Part shown: positions 1-9,554 of the stretch, one piece after another | How the letters are laid out: every line of letters starts with the position of its first letter | Position numbering within the stretch: position 1 is the stretch's first letter | Assembly: GCF_963678635.1 (NCBI RefSeq) | Contig: NC_087063.1 | Span: 62,563,290-62,598,289, forward strand | DNA: 35,000 nt | Source: Symsagittifera roscoffensis | Lineage: Eukaryota > Xenacoelomorpha > Acoela > Convolutidae | Direction of reading: 5' to 3' | Position numbers and translations under genes: made by a program | The notes under the pieces: generated by a model | Told to the model about the DNA's origin: nothing | The model's input: the letters and a program-made list of their open reading frames with translations, nothing else | The model's database searches: none

Positions 1-157
1 TTTATAAGTTTTTATGAAAATCATCCCCCACACGCCATATAAAGTACAAAAGGATAGATTTCGCTCCTTGTAACAAACCATCTATGGCAAATAAGCTTCT
101 TTTAACCAATTTAAAACGATTTCTGAGACGGATTAACTCTCCGCTTACGCGTTAATA

Positions 158-165
158 GCGCGAAA
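158..165 (-). promoter_or_regulatory. E2F-like site TTTCGCGC in repeat unit 1
   Basis: 'gcgcgaaa' on the plus strand reads TTTCGCGC on the minus strand, which fits the E2F consensus TTTSSCGC. The same octamer recurs at 468-475 and 648-655, roughly 60 bp upstream of the next unit's TATA-like box. E2F sites are known in S-phase promoters such as those of histones. Function here is inferred from motif and position only. Confidence 0.35.
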
Positions 166-348
166 TATATCGCGCGTTAATTTTCCCGAATTGGCCAAAA
201 TGGCAATCTTCAAGCCCTGAATGATCCGAATGCCTTTTAAGATTTATGGAGCAGTAATAACATTTAAAAAATTCAATGAAATAAAACAAAATGAAAAAAA
301 ATTCTAAAATTTTATAATTTTTTATGAAAATCATCTCCCCACACGCCA

Positions 349-355
349 TATAAAG
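349..355 (+). promoter_or_regulatory. TATA-like box of repeat unit 2
   Basis: 'tataaag' follows the conserved 'ccacacgcca'. It is intact in units 1 and 2 and in the diverged copy near 2096, but reads 'tattaag' in units 3 and 4. About 50 bp downstream is an ATG ('atggcaaataag') that opens only a very short frame. Confidence 0.4.
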
Positions 356-742
356 TACAAAAGGATAGATTTCGCTACTTTTAACAAATCATTTATGGCA
401 AATAAGCTTCGTTAAACGAATTTGGAACAATTTCTAAGACGGATTAAATCTCGCTTACGCGTTAATAGCGCGAAATAAAACAAAATGAAATTTTTTTTTT
501 CTAATGAAAATCAACCCCCCACACGCCATATTAAGTACAAAAGGATAGATTTCGTTACTTTTAACAAATCATTTATGGCAAATAAGCTTCGTTAAACGAA
601 TTTGGAACGATTTCTAAGACGGATTAAATCTCGCTTACGCGTTAATAGCGCGAAATAAAACAAAATGAAAATTTTTTTTTCTAATGAAAATCAACCCCCC
701 ACACGCCATATTAAGTACAAAAGGATAGATTTCGCTCCTTAA

Positions 743-1072
743 GTACAAGCCATCTGCGCTTCTATTACCGACTTGAATCCCCACTCATTGATTGGTATTG
801 AGAGTTATTCAACTTCTGAAAAAAACCTCCTGCGAAAGAGCTTTAAGCTTCCTGCGAAAGAGTCAGCGGCAACGAAACCCGCCAAGAAGACTAGCCCAAA
901 AAAGAAGTCTCCAGCCAAGAAGGCAGCGGCGGCGGCAGCCGCACCAGCAGTAGCCAAACCCGCAGAAAAGAAAGCGGCCTCGCCCAAGAAAGCAAAGAAG
1001 AGTCCAGCTAAGCCAAAAGTAGCCAAGAAGTCTCCGGCAAAGAAAGCGGCCAAGAAACCAGCAAAGAAATAA
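743..1072 (+). pseudogene. Histone H1-like C-terminal tail, 5' part missing
   Basis: The frame is open from after a TAA at 740-742 to TAA at 1070-1072, but it has no ATG. The second half is very rich in Lys, Ala and Pro, with repeated SPKK, KSPAKK and AKKPAKK motifs typical of linker-histone tails. Just before it is 'SFKL', which resembles the end of the H1 globular domain (…GASGSFKL). The globular winged-helix domain itself is absent; the preceding residues do not match it. There is no obvious histone 3' stem-loop just after the stop. A broken H1 (or H1-derived protamine-like) gene joined to a duplicated promoter is the simplest reading. A downstream exon of a spliced gene is possible but less likely. 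Confidence 0.6.
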
Positions 1073-1235
1073 GGTTTCTTCCCAAAAGTGAAGATTCAAT
1101 TAGCTGATTTGAGATTGTTTCCCTTTGTTGATTTGTTTTCGCATTTTTCGATTGGTCTGGTAATACAATATTTTATAACTGGCAAAAAAGATACTAGAAA
1201 TGAAAAAAAAAAAGATATTAAAGAAACAATGAAGT

Positions 1236-1427
1236 ATCATAAAGCAATGTAAGAAAACCTTAGCGGCGCGATTGATTCTGAGAAAAACTAGGAAGTAGTC
1301 AACCTGCAGGGAAAGGTCAACCCACAGGTTGTGGCCCCCTGAACTATGACTCAGAAGCAATCACAGGGTGGGATATTATTATCTATAAAAAGCATCATCG
1401 GAGCAAATTACTCCGCAAAACTCACCC
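1236..1427 (+). promoter_or_regulatory. Duplicated TATA promoter, copy 1
   Basis: This segment aligns by eye with 2224-2400. Both contain 'aggaagta', 'tgtggccccctgaactatgac' (one base different), 'gaagcaatcacagggtg' and a TATA box. Here the TATA box is 'tataaaaa' at 1384-1391, followed by 'gcatcatcggagcaaa'. An ATG at 1428 opens a short frame beginning MKVAFLLVV, which resembles the start of a signal peptide, with a possible donor 'gtagtt' after MKVAFLL. The distance from TATA to ATG is right for a start site with a very short leader. No downstream exon was recognised. Confidence 0.5.
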
Positions 1428-1429
1428 AT

Positions 1430-1990
1430 GAAGGTTGCTTTCCTGTTGGTAGTTGATTATCAGACTTCTTAGGTATTTTGAAATTGACTACGGGCTCAAT
1501 AATAGTAATGGAGTCAGAATGCAATTGGGAAACTTTGGGGGGCAAAAACTTTAACATATTTTTAGACTCATTTATTTGAGACATTGATCAAGGCTATAAT
1601 TTGGTTGAAAAAGAAGTACTGTGTAATTATGAATTGAAATAAAGAAATGAGTTGGATAGGCGAGAATTGTTGGGAACCGAATGATTATAGCAGTTCAATC
1701 TATCAAACCAGACCTGAAAACAAATTAAGTGTTATTTAAATCAGCAGGCACCTATACACCTTGAGTGTAAAATCTATCCGATGAAAAACAAAAATGAGCT
1801 AAAAATATATGGCTGTGTGTCTTCAGGATGTCAAAAGAACGTGCAATAAATTAGGTGGTGCTCGGATTGCTTGAAATAAATGGCCAAACAAAAAGGAGAA
1901 AGAGCTCCACCATTTCTGCTCGAAAAAAACTAACCGAAATGAGTATCGATTGAAATGAAACATCGAACACGAGAGGACAAGACTTCTCGT
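1430..1990. other. No recognisable gene
   Basis: This is unique-looking AT-rich sequence with scattered 'aataaa' and no long open frame. I see no protein family in any frame. Confidence 0.5.
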
Positions 1991-2160
1991 CGAAGCCCTG
2001 AATGTTCCGAGTGCCTTTTAAATTTTATGAAGCGCAAATAACATGAAAAATTTAAATGCAACGAAATAAAATTTTTAACATCCCCCACACGTCATATAAA
2101 GTGAAAAAAGATAATTTTGCTCCCACTAACAAATCAATTATGACATATAAGCTTCCTTGA
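1991..2160 (+). repeat. Diverged copy of the 5' repeat unit
   Basis: 'aagccctgaatgttccga' (1993-2010), 'gtgccttttaa' and a following 'atttatg/atttttatg' segment match 210-250. They are followed by 'cacgtcatataaagtg' and 'taagcttcc', matching the TATA and leader of the 5' array. This is an old copy of the 310-bp form that kept the extra internal segment. Confidence 0.65.
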
Positions 2161-2223
2161 ACCCTAACGACCCTTATGATTAAACATAGCCAACATACAG
2201 TTGGAAAAGGAACAACGACGTAT

Positions 2224-2400
2224 TGAAGCATGTAAAAAACCTTAAGGGCGCGATCGTTTCCGAAAAAATCTAGGAAGTACTCAACCTGAAGTGAGAAGAC
2301 AACCCACAGGTCGTGGCCCCCTGAACTATGACTCCGAAGCAATCACAGGGTGTGATATTATTACCTATATAAGGCATAATTGGAACAAAATTAGTGCGGG
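2224..2400 (+). promoter_or_regulatory. Duplicated TATA promoter, copy 2
   Basis: Homologous to copy 1 at 1236-1412 over about 170 bp. The TATA box is 'tatataag' at 2366-2373. Downstream it shares 'ttagaatta' and 'ctcaaccaat' with copy 3 rather than copy 1. No coding frame follows that I can identify. Confidence 0.5.
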
Positions 2401-2525
2401 TTAGAATTACACTCAACCAATAAGTGAATAGGTAGACGGCAATTAGCAAAAAAGGTTACATCACTATAAGAAATGAATGAAAAAAAAAGAGACAGTCGGA
2501 AAAAAATCTGAAAAATTATATTTGG

Positions 2526-2640
2526 GCAATCACAGGGTGTGATATTATGACCTATATAAGGCATCATCGGAGCAAAATCACTGCAGCTTAGAATTATTCT
2601 CAACCAATCAGTAAATTGATAAGACGGCAATTCGTAAAAG
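2526..2640 (+). promoter_or_regulatory. Duplicated TATA promoter, copy 3 (truncated)
   Basis: 'caatcacagggtgtgatatta' is shared with copy 2. It is followed by TATA 'tatataag' at 2553-2560 and 'gcatcatcggagcaaa', as in copy 1. The upstream half of the promoter segment is missing. No gene was recognised downstream before the Penelope-like remnant at 2945. Confidence 0.45.
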
Positions 2641-2944
2641 TAGTTGCACCGTTTTTAAAACCGAAATGATTACCAAAAATTGCAGCCAACATTTTTAAAT
2701 TGCTGCCAAAGTGCATTTGCAATCAAAAACGACCATCTACATAGCATTTTCAGTGAGAAAATTGCAGCTTCAACTTAATAACGGAAAGAAAAACTTTGAA
2801 ATTAACACATGGTGAAATTCAAATTATTGTCAGTCAATTTTCTTAGATCTAAGACTGCTTAGAACATGACCGACAACAGCGCATCATTCGCTGTGATGCT
2901 CACCTTAACGAGGTGCTCTAGATGGATTATACATCATCCTGTAA

Positions 2945-3343
2945 TCTTTGAGTATGAGCGACAAGAAAGCTTCAGGATTTCAATCGGCAATGCAAAGAAA
3001 AGTATTCTTGCCATTCATTCTGAAAACTGAAAATATGCTTGCCATCCCTCAAAACTTCTTTTGCTCGTGAACTGAGTTAAAGATTAGATGTAGTGGATGT
3101 AACTCCACCTATGTCGTCTAGACAGACCGACATTTAGCCACGAGGGTCGATGAAAACCCTAAAGAAGACACCCCAGTAGGGCAACACTTGTTAGATTGTA
3201 TTAAGGAGGTAGGCGGTTTTGCTGACTTGAAGTCAGAGATCATAGATCAAGCAGCTAACACTCATAAGCTACTCACGCTAGAGGCTTTGCATAATTGGAG
3301 GGATAAGCCGAGGATCAACACACGCGATGAATTCAGGAGCTAA
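2945..3343 (+). pseudogene. Penelope-like element remnant, GIY-YIG endonuclease domain
   Basis: The frame that includes 3002 and 3086 reads a cysteine-containing GIY-YIG-type domain typical of the C-terminus of Penelope-like retroelements. It contains 'LKIRCSGCNSTYV' (3077-3115), 'TDRHLATRVDE' (3122-3154), 'TPVGQHLLDC' and finally 'LEALHNWRDKPRINTRDEF' before TAA at 3341-3343. Known family pattern: C..CN..YVGqT.R.l..R..EH … eAl.i..kP.lN. The frame has a TGA just before 'TEL' and a TAG at 3119-3121 where the family has Gln, so it is inactive. Upstream 'LAIPQNFFCS' fits the usual linker before the domain. No reverse-transcriptase motif was found upstream, so this is a 5'-truncated copy. Confidence 0.75.
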
Positions 3344-5110
3344 TTATTTTAGAAAATTATCACTTAAATTGTAGTTTACGTATAACATGGCTGAAAAATA
3401 AAAAACTGACTTGTCAGAATCAAAAACATTCAAAAGTCGAAACTTAATAACCATGAACGAAAAAAAAAGAAAAAAAAAGAAACTTACCGGAAAATGTTAT
3501 TAATGATTACGTAATTTATTATGAAATTACAGTTGTTTAAATTTGATTGGTCGAAAAATTTTACAGCATTTTTAGACATGTTTTTCAATTTTAAGATCTT
3601 TGATCGTTTTGTAATTATTTTATAATAAAATTTTTAATCCTGATGATGCACAAAATGTTCGAAAAAGTTTGTATTAACATTTTAAATTTCTTATAAAACT
3701 ATTCCTGTTAGCTCCAACAAAACTGCTGCTATTGTCCTGCCAAAAATTATATAGAAGTTACTCGCCAAGAGAAAAAACTATTGATAGCCATCAACCATTA
3801 GCTTGTCATTGCTGCTGGACCCGATCGATTCAAGGTGCGGTGCAGCGCCATAAGCAAAAAATTGAAACCCGCAGCTTTTCTTGTAAGGTTGGCATAAAGC
3901 TTAGTGAGTATCTTCAGAAAAGCCAAACCCGCAGTTCGAGAACGACAGTTGACGTCATCGAAGTGTCTTTCTGAGAAACAGACATCATTGACCCTACGGT
4001 TTTGGCTGTGCGCATTCTACAATCTCTATTTCAATTACAGTTAGTACAAGTATCAACCGTAGACGACGAATAAATGACAAAATGGAATGAATTTATTTGA
4101 TGCAGTTATACTCGAGCTTTCGACGAGGAAAGCAGAGACTCAACCGGATTTGTCGTTGAATATATTATGAATTGTTGCATGTTGATTTTCGAAAGCAGCT
4201 TCAAAAAAAAAACGTCGAGAACAGCTGGTCGATCTAACCAAACCTTTGGTCAGATCATAATCGAAAACCAGGTTATACGGCTCGAATTTTTCCTGGTTAT
4301 ACGAAATTTTGATAAACGACCTTTTTACCGAAAAACAATAGCTGGTCTATGATTTTCTAATTTGAATGTGTCCATTATTTCAAATGATATGAGCTTAATT
4401 TAAAACGAAGTTGATTTAAAAAATCATTTATTTCTAGATTACACCAAAATTGAAGTTTCTATCAAAATTGCAATTCTTTTTTTTCTACGCCAAAATTGAA
4501 AAACAAATATGCAATTCAAACTTGGCTGTTTATTTTTCTGATTTATCGGCAAACTCTGAAAAAAATTAAAAAACACAGAAATTATGCGTTTCAACGATAT
4601 TAGAAAGGATTTTTTTTAATAATCTTCTTTATTCAGCTTTTTGTTAAGAATTTCAATCAAGATGACCAAACTCGCTCGAAATTTTTACTTAATTTGTTTC
4701 AGAATTGGCAAAAAATTACCAGGAGAAAAAAACATAAAAAATTAAAACAGAAAAAATCATTGAAAAAAAGAAAAAGGTTTTGTTCAAGAAATAGAGCAAC
4801 TAGCAGAAGCAAAAAAAATCATATGAACGACTTCGTGTTAATTAAATTGCCCTTTAGGCTCTTCTAGAAAGATTATATCACAGTTAGGACATAAAACCTA
4901 ACAGTTGTCATCAAAAATTGAACAACAAAAGAAAAAGAAAAGGAAAAAAAATCATCAGAAAACATTTCAAAGCAAATTTTGAAAAAATGTTTTTTGATTT
5001 TTCTACGTTATTTTCAAATGTTCTGTTACAAATGATTGTCACCCAAGTGTTCTTTGAAGCTTCAAAGTTTTGTCTTGACGTGATGAAAACTTGCTTTTCG
5101 GTATAAGAAG
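3344..5110. other. AT-rich stretch without a convincing gene
   Basis: An 80-codon frame without ATG spans 3732-3974 in a locally GC-richer patch, but no family is recognisable in it. A palindromic CRE-like TGACGTCA lies at 3950-3957. 'aaacccgcag' occurs twice (about 3866 and 3925). 'ggttatacg' occurs twice near 4270-4302. The rest is homopolymer-rich. Confidence 0.4.
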
Positions 5111-5111
5111 A

Positions 5112-5360
5112 AAAATAGCTACTTTCAAGCAGGTAAAGCGAGCGAGCAGGCACTTTATGACCTACTTACTAGAAAATAGACTCAATCTGAAACTTTCCGG
5201 CCCAGTTTTTTCTCTATGGAGACAAGATCTCAAACTTCGAGCTGGTTTGAATCATGTCCGAGAAGGTTTCAAAAAGTATGTTCCCCGAACCATCCCAATG
5301 ATTATTCGTGATATAAGATTTTTACTTGAAAAAAAGGAAAAAATTATAATACATCCATAG
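5112..5360 (+). CDS. Possible terminal exon, unidentified protein
   Basis: An open frame ends at TAG 5358-5360. It is preceded by a plausible acceptor 'ctactttcaagcag'. The translation is balanced and amphipathic, with 'SGPVFSLWRQDLKL' and 'REGFKKYVPRTIPM' among its segments, unlike the low-complexity frames around it. I do not recognise the family. No matching upstream exon was found, and the first in-frame ATG is internal (about 5157). It could be an exon of a larger gene, a retroelement fragment, or a chance frame. Confidence 0.25.
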   Translation, partial: KIATFKQVKRASRHFMTYLLENRLNLKLSGPVFSLWRQDLKLRAGLNHVREGFKKYVPRTIPMIIRDIRFLLEKKEKIIIHP

Positions 5361-5649
5361 ACAACAATACTCTTGCTTTAAATGATCGCAAACGAACCGT
5401 TTTGTCTGTCCACCTTTGCTAAATTAAAACCAAGAACGCTTTCTAGAAGAAGAACCTATCATGATTTGTCATTGATTCTCGGAAAAACACGTGTATTTTT
5501 TGAAGTTTTTGATGTCTGACAAAGTCTATTTTAAGCAAACGAGTCACTGCAAACAGTTCACATCAAGTTCACCAAAATAATGTGCTGATTCAATTATCTA
5601 CAATCTGGAAATTTTGGATTCTTTTTTTCAAATTTGGTTTTTATTTCTA

Positions 5650-5705
5650 AAAAACGCTAGTCATGCAATTTTCATATATGGAAACTGTATGACTAGTGTT
5701 TTTTT
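5650..5705. repeat. Imperfect palindrome, family P
   Basis: About 54 bp centred on 'catatatg' (5673-5680) fold back on themselves with about four mismatches. It is related to the perfect palindrome at 5831-5880: the same 'cta(g/a)tcat(g/a)caatttt/cc' arm layout. Confidence 0.8.
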
Positions 5706-5755
5706 GTCAAAAAACGAAAATAAAAAAAAAGTCAAAGTTTCAGTTGTAGCAGCCC

Positions 5756-5812
5756 AAAAAACGCTTTAAAGTTTTGCCAGCAGTCGAATTGATTGTTCAA
5801 AGCGTTTTTTTC
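5756..5812. repeat. Inverted repeat between two family P palindromes
   Basis: 'aaaaaacgcttt' at the left and 'aaagcgttttttt' at the right are reverse complements separated by about 30 bp. Either a diverged third member or an independent hairpin. Confidence 0.55.
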
Positions 5813-5830
5813 AAAAAAAAATTTTTTTTT

Positions 5831-5880
5831 AAATGCTAATCATACAATTTCCATATATGGAAATTGTATGATTAGCATTT
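5831..5880. repeat. Perfect 50-bp palindrome, family P
   Basis: Checked base by base: 5831-5840, 5841-5850 and the centre 'ccatatatgg' (5851-5860) are mirrored exactly by 5861-5870 and 5871-5880. The symmetry stops at the flanking T-runs. A perfect palindrome with no loop suggests a recent hairpin or MITE-like element, or a relic of replication-based duplication. Confidence 0.95.
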
Positions 5881-5996
5881 TTTTCATACCATTTTTTTTC
5901 CTTTTTTAATGAAGAGATACCAATTTCGATACCAAAACAACAATAAAATACCTTTTAAAATCGATTAAACTCATTTTGCAAAAATTTATGAAAATT

Positions 5997-6065
5997 CTAT
6001 GATTAGCATTTTTCCATAGACTAAGTGTATGAAATTGTATGATTAGCATTTTCGGTCTATGGAGG
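5997..6065. repeat. Broken family P copy with two half-arms
   Basis: 'atgattagcattttt' and 'atgattagcatttt' occur in direct orientation. They are enclosed by 'ccatagac' and 'gtctatgg', which are reverse complements. This looks like a rearranged palindrome copy. Confidence 0.6.
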
Positions 6066-6140
6066 TCATCCCGGGTATTATTCATGAAACTCCAGTGCGG
6101 GCACTCTGTTTCGAATGACTTTCAATTAAATCATGTAAGG

Positions 6141-6146
6141 TTTATT
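6141..6146 (-). terminator. Polyadenylation signal AATAAA for the SLC52 gene
   Basis: 'tttatt' on the plus strand is AATAAA on the minus strand, about 165 nt downstream of the transporter's stop codon, a normal position for a 3' UTR. Confidence 0.4.
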
Positions 6147-6306
6147 TTAATTTAATAAACGACTATAAATTGTTGATTTATATTGATTTAAAGAAAACTA
6201 CTATAAAATAAGCTAGTCTGCTGTGGTCTATCGTTGTCGGCAAGTGAACTTTCGCAGTGACTGTACTCAAGCTGGAACTTAGATTCCTGCAAAACTCTCC
6301 CATCAT

Positions 6307-8874
6307 CTAACTGTACGCTCCATTAGAAAACCAGTCTGTAAACTGCAGAACACAGAACGCGATAACTCCAATTGTCAACGAGCCCAAATTCTGCCAGATT
6401 ATTCCGACCATCACCACACTCTCCAACTCCATCTTGCGCAGACAGTGGAGGGCGGAAGAAATCAGGGCGAATCCGGTGAACCCTTCGGCCATCCAGAGTA
6501 AAATGATCAAGGACTCCGTAATTGCTGTCGGAGCATGGCTGAGAGGGGGGTGGGAGTGGGGTCTAGGGAATCAGTAATTAGCCAGTTGTTTAGCTAAAGA
6601 TTAGGCCCTAACTTGATGGCTGAAAATTGATGTCATTAAATGATAGCAAAGAGTGTTTCCTCTGCAAAAAAAATGTGGTCGGAATTTTTTGTGCTACTTG
6701 TACAGCAACCGGCTTCTCTTGTTTTAAAAGTTTTCTCTTTTTTTTCAGACGAAACTCAGGCATATAGTAGTTATACATATACTTTTTTCTGGCCCAATTA
6801 AATGATTCCTTACCCCAAATTAGAGCATGTTCGAGCGATTGCTATCAAGACACAACAAACAGCTAGCTGCAATAAGAGTGTCAAAACGAAAAAGCAACTG
6901 TTTGTATGGCCTTGAAATGACACACTATGGTGGATAAGAGTAAACAAAATCCCCATAAGCAGACTGACCACGTGTAGCATCTCTGGCTGTAGAACACATT
7001 AGATCAATCAAACTGTAGGCTATCCATTGCAAAGTAAGCATTCATAAATTTCCCAAATCCACCCCTCCCCTCTCCCTCTCCCTCTCCCGCTTCTCTCACC
7101 CTCTCAACTGTCATAACACTTTTTTTCTAGATAGCTTAGTTAGTGACTTCCAGTTTTTGGTTGAAACCACCTTTAATATCCTTTTATTCCAAAACTGACT
7201 TAAAAAAAACAAAAATTGCCCCAAAAAAAGTTTCGCTACAAACGAAAAAACAACTAGTAAAATTCAAAAACAATTCCATTTGTTTTTAGCGTGAAAAAAG
7301 ATAAAGTTTTCCAAAAAACGAATCCAGTCAAAAATTTGTGCGCATTTCTAAACTTCTATGGCGAGCACAAAGTTTGATTGATTCCTGTAGGGCAATGTGG
7401 TAAACGAGAAAAAAGAAGGCGCAAAGGTGAACAAATTTCCTGTGGACAGTGCCAGCACAAAATACAAGAAGTATCTGTGAGCAGGTCTTCCATCAATACT
7501 TTGAAATAAGCCATGAGATGAAGCCGAACTGATCTCTCTTTTTACCTTTTGTTCTTTCGATGGAAGAAGCGCTTGATTTTGAGTGGGAAACGAATCTGGC
7601 CAATCATGATCTTGCTCTACATCATTGTCATATTTCGGCAAAGAACTAATTCGTCCATTTATCATCATAAAAAGCGCGAGCGAAACAGTTGCAATGAAGC
7701 AAATAAAACAAAAAATTAGAAATGCAACTGTTGGACCGAAAACAAAATCAGTCGACAACGTCTCATTTGTCCCAACGGATTGACCAGATATTTGTTCACT
7801 TGATGATGACGAGAAATTAATTCTGACTCCTTGAATAGCGGCGATTATAGTTGCGAGAAATCCCCCCGAAGTCTCGCCAACTAGGATTGCAGTGAGGAAG
7901 CTGGCGGGGAAGTCCCTTTCAGCCCACCCGTATATCAGAGTGCTTCTTAATCCGTCGAGAGAGACGAGAACAAAAGTCGAAATGAACAAACCGATGCTCA
8001 CTTTGTCTTCGAGGATAGTACTAAGTTGTTCGCATTTTTCTTCTCCTTTCAATGTGATGAAACTTTTTGTGAAATTGACCCTAACTTCAGAAAATAATTT
8101 CGGGTTTCAGTTATCGTGTAAAAGCTTGTATGAACTCTAGTTACGAAATTTCTCCAGAGGGTCTTCCTATGATGCTATATTTTAAATCGAAATACAAAGT
8201 TTGTTTTTATTGAAGCACCTGAGACACCTGAGAATCAATATGAACTTTTTCCAAAACTCAAAAACTTCATAACAGGGTAGTTTTGGTATTTCTGAGGCTT
8301 TGACATAGATAGAAGATCTAAATCACCCCGTCAAAAAACATGGATTCGGCAAAAGCCTAAAACTGATCAAACTCAACCAATGATTGTTTGATTATTTTGG
8401 TAAGACTTCTCAAAGTTCGAACAATTTTTCCACTGCTTTAGTTTTGATTTGGAAAACACTGAAACAGCGTTTGTTATTACAGGACTATCGCAGCAATTTA
8501 GCTCATGAGTTAACAAGCATTGAGTTTAAGAAGAAAAGAAAACTGCTATTGGCATATGACGTCGTTTTGTCCCATAGAAAAATGATGGCGACACTGAAAA
8601 GTAGCCCCAGAAAATAAGTGGCTGCCAATGATGATTCCACGCCAATTCGATTGCAGGTGGGCAAAAGTGCGAGTGAAACTCGGGACAAACCACTGAGAAC
8701 GGCAAAGAACACTCCTAAATGCCCTCCCTCGGGTAAAAAGGGGACCATAAAAGGCAGCTGGATTGAGAGACAATTGGTGTACAACCATGTATTAACTGCA
8801 GCCAGAAGAAGGAGCCAGAATAACACACCATTTCTACGACGTGACTGAAAACAATTCTTCGAAAAACTGGCCAT
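6307..8874 (-). CDS. Riboflavin transporter, SLC52 family, four exons
   Basis: A multi-pass plasma-membrane protein that should import riboflavin. Exon 1 runs 8874 to about 8544-8515, with ATG at 8874. It encodes the first membrane segments and 'IQLPFMVPFLPEG', matching the family's …ELP…LPEGW. Exon 2 runs from about 8090-8046 to 7354 and contains 'FLTAILVGETSGGFLATIIAAIQGV' split across the usual 'GeglSgl…aliQGvg' region, a hydrophilic loop with 'KEQKVKRE', and 'APSFFSFTTLPY' (family 'PSvqSysCLPYG'). Exon 3 is 6986-6814, 173 nt, with two membrane segments; its acceptor is 'ttctacag' and its donor a consensus 'gtaagg'. Exon 4 is 6538-6307, ending with 'NLGSLTIGVIAF' (family 'QlGSllGallmF'). 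Phases agree at the last two junctions (0, then 2). The predicted length is about 480 residues, against about 445-470 for the family. The exon 1/exon 2 junction is the uncertain part. Confidence 0.85.
7057..7108. repeat. CT-rich low-complexity tract in SLC52 intron 2
   Basis: Runs of 'ccctct' repeats. On the transcribed strand this is a purine tract (GAGAGG) lying between exons 2 and 3. Confidence 0.7.
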
Positions 8875-9049
8875 GCATCTAAAAGCTGAAGGGGATTGAG
8901 GCAAGTAAAAGTCGTTAACGTTAGTCGAACACCTCGACCCAGGATATGACGACTATTTAATTCCAGAGTGAAACGCGGATAATAATGCCTTCTGTTGTTG
9001 AATTTTAAAAGGCTAGGTTTTTTTTCTCATACGCTTATAACCAGTGGCA

Positions 9050-9430
9050 TGCGCATAAATTTTTCTAGGGGGGGAGGGGCGGTTTTTCGAAAATTTCCCT
9101 CTTACGCCTTTTCCCTCTCCCTCAGGAATTCGACCCCCTGCCGACCCAAAGGGTTCCCCCTTTGTACTAATTTGATATATCCATTTTGTGGTTACGGACC
9201 CTAAAATTTTTCTAAGAGCGCCATCGGTGCCAATATATACTAATTTTGAGGGGGGAGCGCGCGCCGAAAAAACGCAATTTTTTCCAAAAAGTGCCTAAAA
9301 ACGCGTTTTTTGCGGAGCAGAAATTACGGCTAAAACAGGGTCTTTGTAGTGCTTTGGGAGAACTCACAGAAAATGGTCGACTTGAAAAAAAAAGTTCGAC
9401 TAAAAAAGGTCGACAAAGTTTCGAATATGT
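9050..9430 (+). repeat. Dispersed repeat family R, copy 1
   Basis: Contains a G-run, 'ctcaggaattcgaccccctgccgac' in two pieces, 'gccaatatatactaattttga', 'agcgcgcgcc', 'ccaaaaagtgcctaaaa' and 'ggtcgacaaagttt'. Parts recur at 10550-10840 and 20370-20690 (opposite orientation) and at 11235-11350, 21040-21200 and 28960-29030. The 5' end 'ccagtggcatgcgcataaattttt' followed by Gs resembles a hAT-type terminal CAGNGGC, but no matching far end was found. Confidence 0.6.
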
Positions 9431-9554
9431 GGCAAAAACCAATCAAATTTGAAGTCAAAAGGAGCAACGTACAGTTTCACCGCTCCTTTTTCATAATTAG
9501 ATCAACTAAATGTTTTACTGATGTAATCATAAAAGACGAGCTGTTAGAAGGTTG

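Larger units (their letters stand above)
1..742 (+). repeat. Tandem promoter-like repeat, one 310-bp and two 180-bp units plus a partial fourth
   Basis: The motif 'atgaaaatca' followed by a C-run and 'acacgccata' recurs at 14, 324, 504 and 684, so the last two spacings are exactly 180 bp. The first unit is 310 bp because it keeps about 130 bp (roughly 165-292) that the later units lack. Each unit has a TATA-like box (intact 'tataaag' at 38-44 and 349-355; altered to 'tattaag' at 529-535 and 709-715), then 'ggatagatttcg', and in three units 'atggcaaataagctt'. A diverged copy lies at about 2075-2160. The last unit runs into the H1-like tail. I infer local duplication of a promoter with its 5' leader. 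Confidence 0.85.

Noticed and set aside
3732-3974. 80-codon ORF as a gene
   Set aside because: No ATG, no acceptor close by, and no recognisable motif in any of the three plus frames, although the patch is GC-richer than its surroundings.
4911-5153. ORFs on both strands upstream of the 5112-5360 exon candidate
   Set aside because: Low-complexity Lys/Phe composition from A/T runs; neither has a sensible start or motif.
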